Origin: Skermanella sp. TT6 | GTDB taxonomy: Bacteria; Pseudomonadota; Alphaproteobacteria; Azospirillales; Azospirillaceae | Assembly (NCBI RefSeq): GCF_016653635.2 | Contig: NZ_CP067420.1 | Location: forward strand, 4,614,001-4,678,000 | DNA: 64,000 nt | Direction: 5' to 3' | In this document: positions 63,991-64,000 of the stretch, piece after piece | Layout: each line of letters opens with the position of its first letter | Position numbering within the stretch: position 1 is the stretch's first letter | The notes under the pieces: model-generated | Told to the model about the DNA's origin: nothing | What the model saw: only the letters and a program-made list of their open reading frames with translations | Databases searched by the model: none | Made by a program: the position numbers and the translations under genes

Positions 63991-64000
63991 ATCCCGCAAC

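Overview
The window is GC-rich (mostly near 68-70 percent) bacterial chromosome with densely packed, often overlapping genes. The gene set points to an alphaproteobacterium: HisKA_2-type kinases, a zinc-free L36, a SPOR-tailed D-Ala-D-Ala carboxypeptidase, an MlaE/F/D system followed by a PqiC-like lipoprotein, and glcDEF. I infer Rhodospirillales of the Azospirillum/Skermanella type, but no rRNA or marker gene is present to prove it.

Layout. 0-3.4 kb: a DUF1244 gene cut by the window edge, a YbdK-type ligase, an N-formylglutamate amidohydrolase and an EamA exporter. 3.4-6.8 kb: a large FliG/FliM/FliN fusion protein, then convergent GntR and IclR regulators. 6.9-10.65 kb: an envelope-sensing operon (FecR domain protein, OmpA-like lipoprotein, CHASE2 histidine kinase). 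11-17 kb: pyruvate kinase, the glycolate oxidase operon glcDEF, and rpmJ. 17-23.2 kb: a methyltransferase, a GAF histidine kinase, and a four-gene lipid-transport operon. 23.3-30.9 kb: an EhuB-like binding protein divergent from a hybrid kinase, a 5'-nucleotidase, an alanine/glycine:Na+ symporter and an EthD protein.

30.9-34 kb is a foreign island. GC content drops sharply and a DUF262-like plus HNH protein stands alone. Beside it are a decayed integrase and a tRNA-Gly(CCC) gene, the probable integration site. 35-41.7 kb returns to core genes: a YnjCD-like ABC transporter, apaG, folE, TrkH, an XRE regulator and a small unknown gene. 41.7-43.6 kb holds a second accessory module: an AAA/OLD-like ATPase and a TOPRIM (DUF3226-like) protein, the latter with an apparent one-base frameshift. 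This ATPase-TOPRIM pair and the DUF262-HNH protein are the best candidates for poorly described defence systems.

43.6-48.6 kb: a lipoprotein, a D-Ala-D-Ala carboxypeptidase, and the translationally coupled argD-argF-hslO operon. 48.9-51.3 kb: a CsgG-type outer-membrane lipoprotein operon. 51.4-54.9 kb: two ABC-2 permeases, and a chemoreceptor coupled to a small membrane protein. 55-64 kb: recX, an atypical response regulator, two small unknown genes, a branched-chain-amino-acid-type binding protein, and a FIST sensor coupled to a very large hybrid kinase.

All family assignments come from reading motifs in the translated sequence; no database search was run.
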